A stretch of DNA of 7,983 nucleotides, from the NCBI GenBank assembly GCA_005884705.1, contig VBAF01000234.1, positions 1-7,983 on the forward strand, in the 5' to 3' direction. Below are positions 5,458 through 7,983 of this stretch, piece after piece (positions within the stretch are counted from its first letter, which is position 1; every line of letters begins with the position of its first letter). This DNA comes from Alphaproteobacteria bacterium (GTDB lineage: Bacteria > Pseudomonadota > Alphaproteobacteria > Reyranellales > Reyranellaceae). Under the pieces are notes generated by a model. It was not told where the DNA came from and searched no databases. It was given only the letters and a program-made list of their open reading frames with translations. The translations under genes and the position numbers were made by a program.

Positions 5458-6407
5458 GGCGGCTTCTTCTGGCGTCGCTGCTCGCGCTGTCGCTCCCGGC
5501 GGCGGCGCGGGCGGAATATCCCGAGCGGCCGATCCGCATGATCGTGCCGTTCCCGGCGGGCGGCGTCACCGACGTGGTGGCCCGCCTGACCGCCGAGCGG
5601 CTCAGCGCCGATCTCGGCCAGCAGGTGATCGTCGACAACAAGGCCGGTGCGGGCGGCGTGATCGCCAGCGAGATCGTCGCCAAGGCGGCGCCTGACGGGT
5701 ACACGATCCTGTTCACCACGCCCAACCACACCATCAACGCGGCGTTGCGGGCCGCGATGCCCTACGACACCGAGAAGGACCTGGCGCCGATCTCGGTGGT
5801 CGGCCAGGTGCCGATGCTGCTGGTCAGCCATCCCGCGCTGCCGTTCAAGGACTTCACGGGCTTCGTCGACTACGCGCGCAGGAACCCAGGCAAGCTCAAC
5901 GTCGCCCACGCCGGCAACGGCACCCTGCCGCACATCATGATGGAGCTGCTGTCGGTCAAGCAGCGCATCCAGGTAACCAGCGTGCCCTATCGCGGCGCGG
6001 CACCGGCGCTGGCCGATCTGGTCGCCGGGCAGGTGCAGGCCAAGCTCGACAACTACACGACCTCGGCGCAGTTCGTCGCCGACCGGAAACTGAATGCCCT
6101 CGCGGTCACCAGCGCCAAGCGGTTGAAGCAGCTGCCCGACGTGCCGGCCGTGATCGAGAGCGTGCCCGGCGTCGAGGGCTATCTCTGGATGGGGCTGGTG
6201 GCGCCGGCCGGCACGCCGCAGCCGATCGTCGACAAGCTCGCCGCGGCGGCCAAGCGCGCGGTCGACCGTCCCGACGTGCAGGCGCGCTTCGACAAGGACG
6301 CGGTCGAGCCGGTCGGCAGCACGCCGGCCGAGTTCAAGGCCCTGATCACCCGCGAGATCACGCAATGGCGCGACCTCGCCAGGCAGGCCGATATCAAGGT
6401 CGAATAG
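5454..6407 (+). CDS. Tripartite tricarboxylate transporter-type (TctC/Bug) periplasmic binding protein
   Basis: This is a 317-residue extracytoplasmic binding protein of the Bug family, which binds carboxylates and related small molecules. A GTG start at 5454 is chosen because it alone gives a signal peptide (MRRLLLASLLALSLPAAARA, cleavage after A20); the next in-frame ATG at 5538 would remove it. There is no strong ribosome site and the start overlaps the MFS stop by GTGA, so translation is probably by re-initiation. Family signatures follow in order: YPERPIRMIVPFPAGGVTD (22-40), VDNKAGAGG (60-68), AKAAPDGYTIL (76-86), then NVAHAGNGTLPH, VPYRGAAPALADLVAGQV, LPDVPAV and WMGLVAPAGTPQPIV. No TctA or TctB membrane partners are in the window. 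It may serve another TctAB, act as an orphan sensor-type Bug protein, or work with the adjacent MFS carrier. Confidence 0.93.
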   Translation: MRRLLLASLLALSLPAAARAEYPERPIRMIVPFPAGGVTDVVARLTAERLSADLGQQVIVDNKAGAGGVIASEIVAKAAPDGYTILFTTPNHTINAALRAAMPYDTEKDLAPISVVGQVPMLLVSHPALPFKDFTGFVDYARRNPGKLNVAHAGNGTLPHIMMELLSVKQRIQVTSVPYRGAAPALADLVAGQVQAKLDNYTTSAQFVADRKLNALAVTSAKRLKQLPDVPAVIESVPGVEGYLWMGLVAPAGTPQPIVDKLAAAAKRAVDRPDVQARFDKDAVEPVGSTPAEFKALITREITQWRDLARQADIKVE

Positions 6408-6415
6408 CCGCGTCT

Positions 6416-6528
6416 ACCTCACCCTGAGGAGCACGCCGAAGGCGTGCGTCTCGAAGGGTGGGAACGAGCACCCTGCCTGCCGCCACCCTTCGAGACGCCG
6501 TGCTACGCGCGGCTCCTCAGGGTGAGGT
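6416..6528. repeat. Cloverleaf-like palindromic repeat between convergent genes
   Basis: The outer 17-bp arms match perfectly (6416-6432 with 6512-6528). An inner 14-bp perfect stem (6448-6461 with 6483-6496) is in the same symmetry register. Between outer and inner stems each side is self-complementary: GCACGCC-GAA-GGCGTGC at 6431-6447 and GCCGTGC-TAC-GCGCGGC at 6497-6513 (one G/T wobble). The element can thus fold as one long interrupted hairpin or as a four-way cloverleaf. It resembles the 'CCTCACCCTGAGGAGC ... CTTCGAGACG' repeats common in Bradyrhizobium-like genomes, from memory. Lying 8 nt after the Bug stop and 13 nt from the opposing gene's stop, it could terminate both transcripts. 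Confidence 0.88.
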
Positions 6529-6541
6529 TTGTGCGTTCGCT

Positions 6542-7477
6542 TCAGCTGTTGCTGTCGGCGCGCAGCACGGCGCGGATGTCGTCGGGGTCGACCGCGACCT
6601 TCACGCCCGACCGCTCCTGCTGGAGGATCATCGAAGAGCGCGAATCGCGCGCCTGCCAGCCGCGGCCCAGCGCCTCGGTCATCTCCTCGAGCGTGAGATT
6701 GGCGAGACGCATCGGCACGCCGACCTCCTTGCCGAGTTGGGTGGCGAGCGAGACGTCCTTGTGGGCGAGCTTGAGCGCAAAGCGCGCCGGGTCGTAGTGG
6801 TTGGGCAGGAAGTGCTCGGCCAGCGTGTCGAAGGTGCGCCGCCGGCCGTTGGCGCCCTGGCGCACCGCCTTCCACAGCAGCAGCGGATCGACGCCCGCCT
6901 TCACGCCCATGGTGAAGCACTCGGCGAGCGCGGTGTTGACCATGTAGCCCGCGAGATTGTGCACCAGCTTGGCGACCGACGCGGCGCCGATATCGCCCAT
7001 GTAGAAGATCTGGTCGCCCATCGCGTCGAGCACCGGGCGGTGGCGGTTGTACGAGGCTTCGTCGCCGCTGACCCACAGCGCCATCTTGCCCGAGGCGGCG
7101 CCGGCCGGGCCGCCGCTCACCGGACTGTCGAGCAGGTGGGCGCCCTTGTCGGCGAACACCTTGTGCAGGCGGCGGATCACGGTCGGCGAGTTGGTCGACA
7201 GATCGAACAGCGCCTGGCCCTTCTGCATGCCCTCGATCAGGCCGTTCTTGCCGGCCGCCACCGCCTCGAATTCCGGCGGCCCGGGCAGCGAGGTGAACAC
7301 AACGTCGCTCGAGGCGGCGACGTCGCGTGGACTGCCCGCCCATTCGGCGCCGCCCGCGATCAGCTTCTCCGCCGCCTCGCGCCGCAGGTCGTGCAGCACG
7401 AGCTGGTGCCCCGCCTTCTGCAGATTGTTGGTCATGCCCGAGCCCATCAACCCGAGCCCGATGAATCCCACCCGCAT
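6542..7477 (-). CDS. NAD(P)-dependent beta-hydroxyacid dehydrogenase (3-hydroxyisobutyrate dehydrogenase-like)
   Basis: This is a 311-residue cytoplasmic oxidoreductase that would interconvert a beta-hydroxyacid and its semialdehyde or ketoacid using NAD(P). The N-terminal Rossmann fold has GFIGLGLMGSGM (4-15), with D30 at the end of the second strand, which suggests but does not prove NAD preference over NADP. The substrate motif DSPVSGGPAGAASG is at 117-130. The catalytic Lys is K170 in VAKLVHNLAG (168-177), with N174 nearby, and the C-terminal helical domain carries LAHKDVSLA (237-245). All expected catalytic positions are intact and the length is normal. A strong ribosome site precedes the ATG at 7477. 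It lies 11 nt after the hydrolase gene on the same strand, so the two are probably one transcript running away from the right edge. Substrates in this family (3-hydroxyisobutyrate, tartronate semialdehyde, and others) cannot be separated by eye. Confidence 0.92.
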   Translation of the reverse strand: MRVGFIGLGLMGSGMTNNLQKAGHQLVLHDLRREAAEKLIAGGAEWAGSPRDVAASSDVVFTSLPGPPEFEAVAAGKNGLIEGMQKGQALFDLSTNSPTVIRRLHKVFADKGAHLLDSPVSGGPAGAASGKMALWVSGDEASYNRHRPVLDAMGDQIFYMGDIGAASVAKLVHNLAGYMVNTALAECFTMGVKAGVDPLLLWKAVRQGANGRRRTFDTLAEHFLPNHYDPARFALKLAHKDVSLATQLGKEVGVPMRLANLTLEEMTEALGRGWQARDSRSSMILQQERSGVKVAVDPDDIRAVLRADSNS

Positions 7478-7481
7478 CGTT

Positions 7482-7487
7482 TCCTCC
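7482..7487 (-). promoter_or_regulatory. Ribosome binding site for the dehydrogenase
   Basis: Read on the minus strand, GGAGGA lies 4 nt before the ATG at 7477 (GGAGGAAACGATG), inside the 11-nt gap after the upstream hydrolase stop. It supports 7477 as the start, and the GxGxxG fold begins at residue 6 as expected. Confidence 0.8.
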
Positions 7488-7488
7488 G

Positions 7489-7983
7489 TTATCGCTTCAA
7501 GAGCTTGTCGAAAAAGGCCCGCGTGCGCGCCTCGGCGTCGGGCGCGGCGACCGGGTCGTAGGCCAGGTGATGCGTCTTGCCGGGCACGCCCGGCACGTTG
7601 CGGTCCGCCAGCTTGGCATCGAACGAATGGTAGGCCTTGGGATAGTAGACCGCATCGACCAGCTCCGGCCGATCGGGCTGCAGGCGATGGCAGGCCTCCG
7701 CCGGCGTCCAGTCGTCCTTCTCGCCGATCAGGATCAAAAGCGGCAGGTCGATGCCGGCATTGAAGGCCGGCGTGCAGCCCGGATAGTAGGCGACCCCGCC
7801 GCTGAGGCCGCGCGCCTTGAGGTCGAACGCCTTCTGCAGCGACCGCATCGTCGTCGAGGCGCCATGGCTGTGGCCGATCATGCCGATGCCGCCCTTGATC
7901 ACGTCGGGCCGCTTCGTCAGGAAATCGAGCGCCCCGGCCATATCGGCGACGCGCATGTTGGGGGTCACCACGTTCGGCGTGGT
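7489..7983 (-). CDS. Dienelactone hydrolase-like alpha/beta hydrolase, C-terminal part
   Basis: The last 164 residues are present; the reading frame stays open through the right edge with no certain start, so the N-terminus is outside the window. Motifs of an alpha/beta hydrolase are in order: nucleophile elbow GMIGHSHGAS (fragment residues 34-43, S39), GGVAYYPGC (62-70), the acid strand LLILIGEKDDWTP (82-94, probably D90) and the catalytic His in YYPKAYHSFD (113-122, H119). This is the dienelactone hydrolase family layout, but with Ser in the place of the Cys of true dienelactone hydrolases, as in many uncharacterised family members. It probably cleaves an ester or lactone. Whether it has a signal peptide cannot be seen. 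It is upstream of, and likely co-transcribed with, the dehydrogenase. Confidence 0.88.
   Translation of the reverse strand, partial: TTPNVVTPNMRVADMAGALDFLTKRPDVIKGGIGMIGHSHGASTTMRSLQKAFDLKARGLSGGVAYYPGCTPAFNAGIDLPLLILIGEKDDWTPAEACHRLQPDRPELVDAVYYPKAYHSFDAKLADRNVPGVPGKTHHLAYDPVAAPDAEARTRAFFDKLLKR

Noticed and set aside
5349..6365. A 338-codon open frame on the minus strand opposite the Bug binding-protein gene
   Set aside because: It is rich in Arg, His, Gly and Asp with no recognisable domain, which is typical of the antisense frame of a GC-rich gene. The + strand frame has full family motifs.
6416..6528. tRNA or other structured RNA gene because of the cloverleaf shape
   Set aside because: The stem lengths and loops do not match tRNA, there is no anticodon arm or CCA-type end, and the sequence fits a palindromic intergenic repeat.
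6458..7561. A 367-codon open frame on the plus strand opposite the dehydrogenase
   Set aside because: It runs through the palindromic repeat and the complement of the dehydrogenase, is His/Arg/Ala rich and lacks a domain. The minus-strand frame has an intact dehydrogenase.

Overview
The window comes from a GC-rich bacterium. The codon bias is strongly G/C-ending, the genes are tightly packed, and palindromic repeats of the kind scattered through many alphaproteobacterial genomes lie between genes. A soil or plant-associated alphaproteobacterium (Bradyrhizobium/Reyranella-like) fits best. That placement is inferred from style, since no rRNA or other marker gene is present.

Layout, left to right. 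Bases 1-1865 on the + strand carry most of a polar amino acid ABC importer: the tail of the ATPase, a family-3 periplasmic binding protein, and one membrane permease. The binding-protein gene has a palindromic repeat on each side, degraded upstream and nearly perfect downstream. Bases 1868-4056 continue with two metal-dependent hydrolases spaced only 2 nt apart and 2 nt from the permease: an M20-family amidohydrolase/deacylase and a ureohydrolase (arginase/agmatinase) homologue. After an 84-nt gap come an ACS-type MFS transporter (4141-5457) and a TctC/Bug-type periplasmic binding protein (5454-6407) that overlap by GTGA. A cloverleaf-like palindromic repeat (6416-6528) separates this + strand block from a convergent - strand pair: a 3-hydroxyisobutyrate dehydrogenase-like oxidoreductase and a dienelactone hydrolase-like alpha/beta hydrolase cut by the window edge.

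The + strand genes look like an uptake-and-degradation module. The ABC system would import an amino-acid-like compound, the two hydrolases would cleave amide- or amidine-type bonds, and the MFS/Bug pair would handle an organic acid substrate or product. The most notable observation is that the ureohydrolase homologue keeps the DxHxD and DxD metal residues but has lost the His of GGDHS, the catalytic His of the HG(T/S) motif and the guanidinium-binding Glu. It is therefore unlikely to be a normal arginase or agmatinase despite the overall family match. The adjacent M20 enzyme also appears to lack its last His metal ligand. No rRNA, tRNA, CRISPR array, transposase or phage gene was seen.
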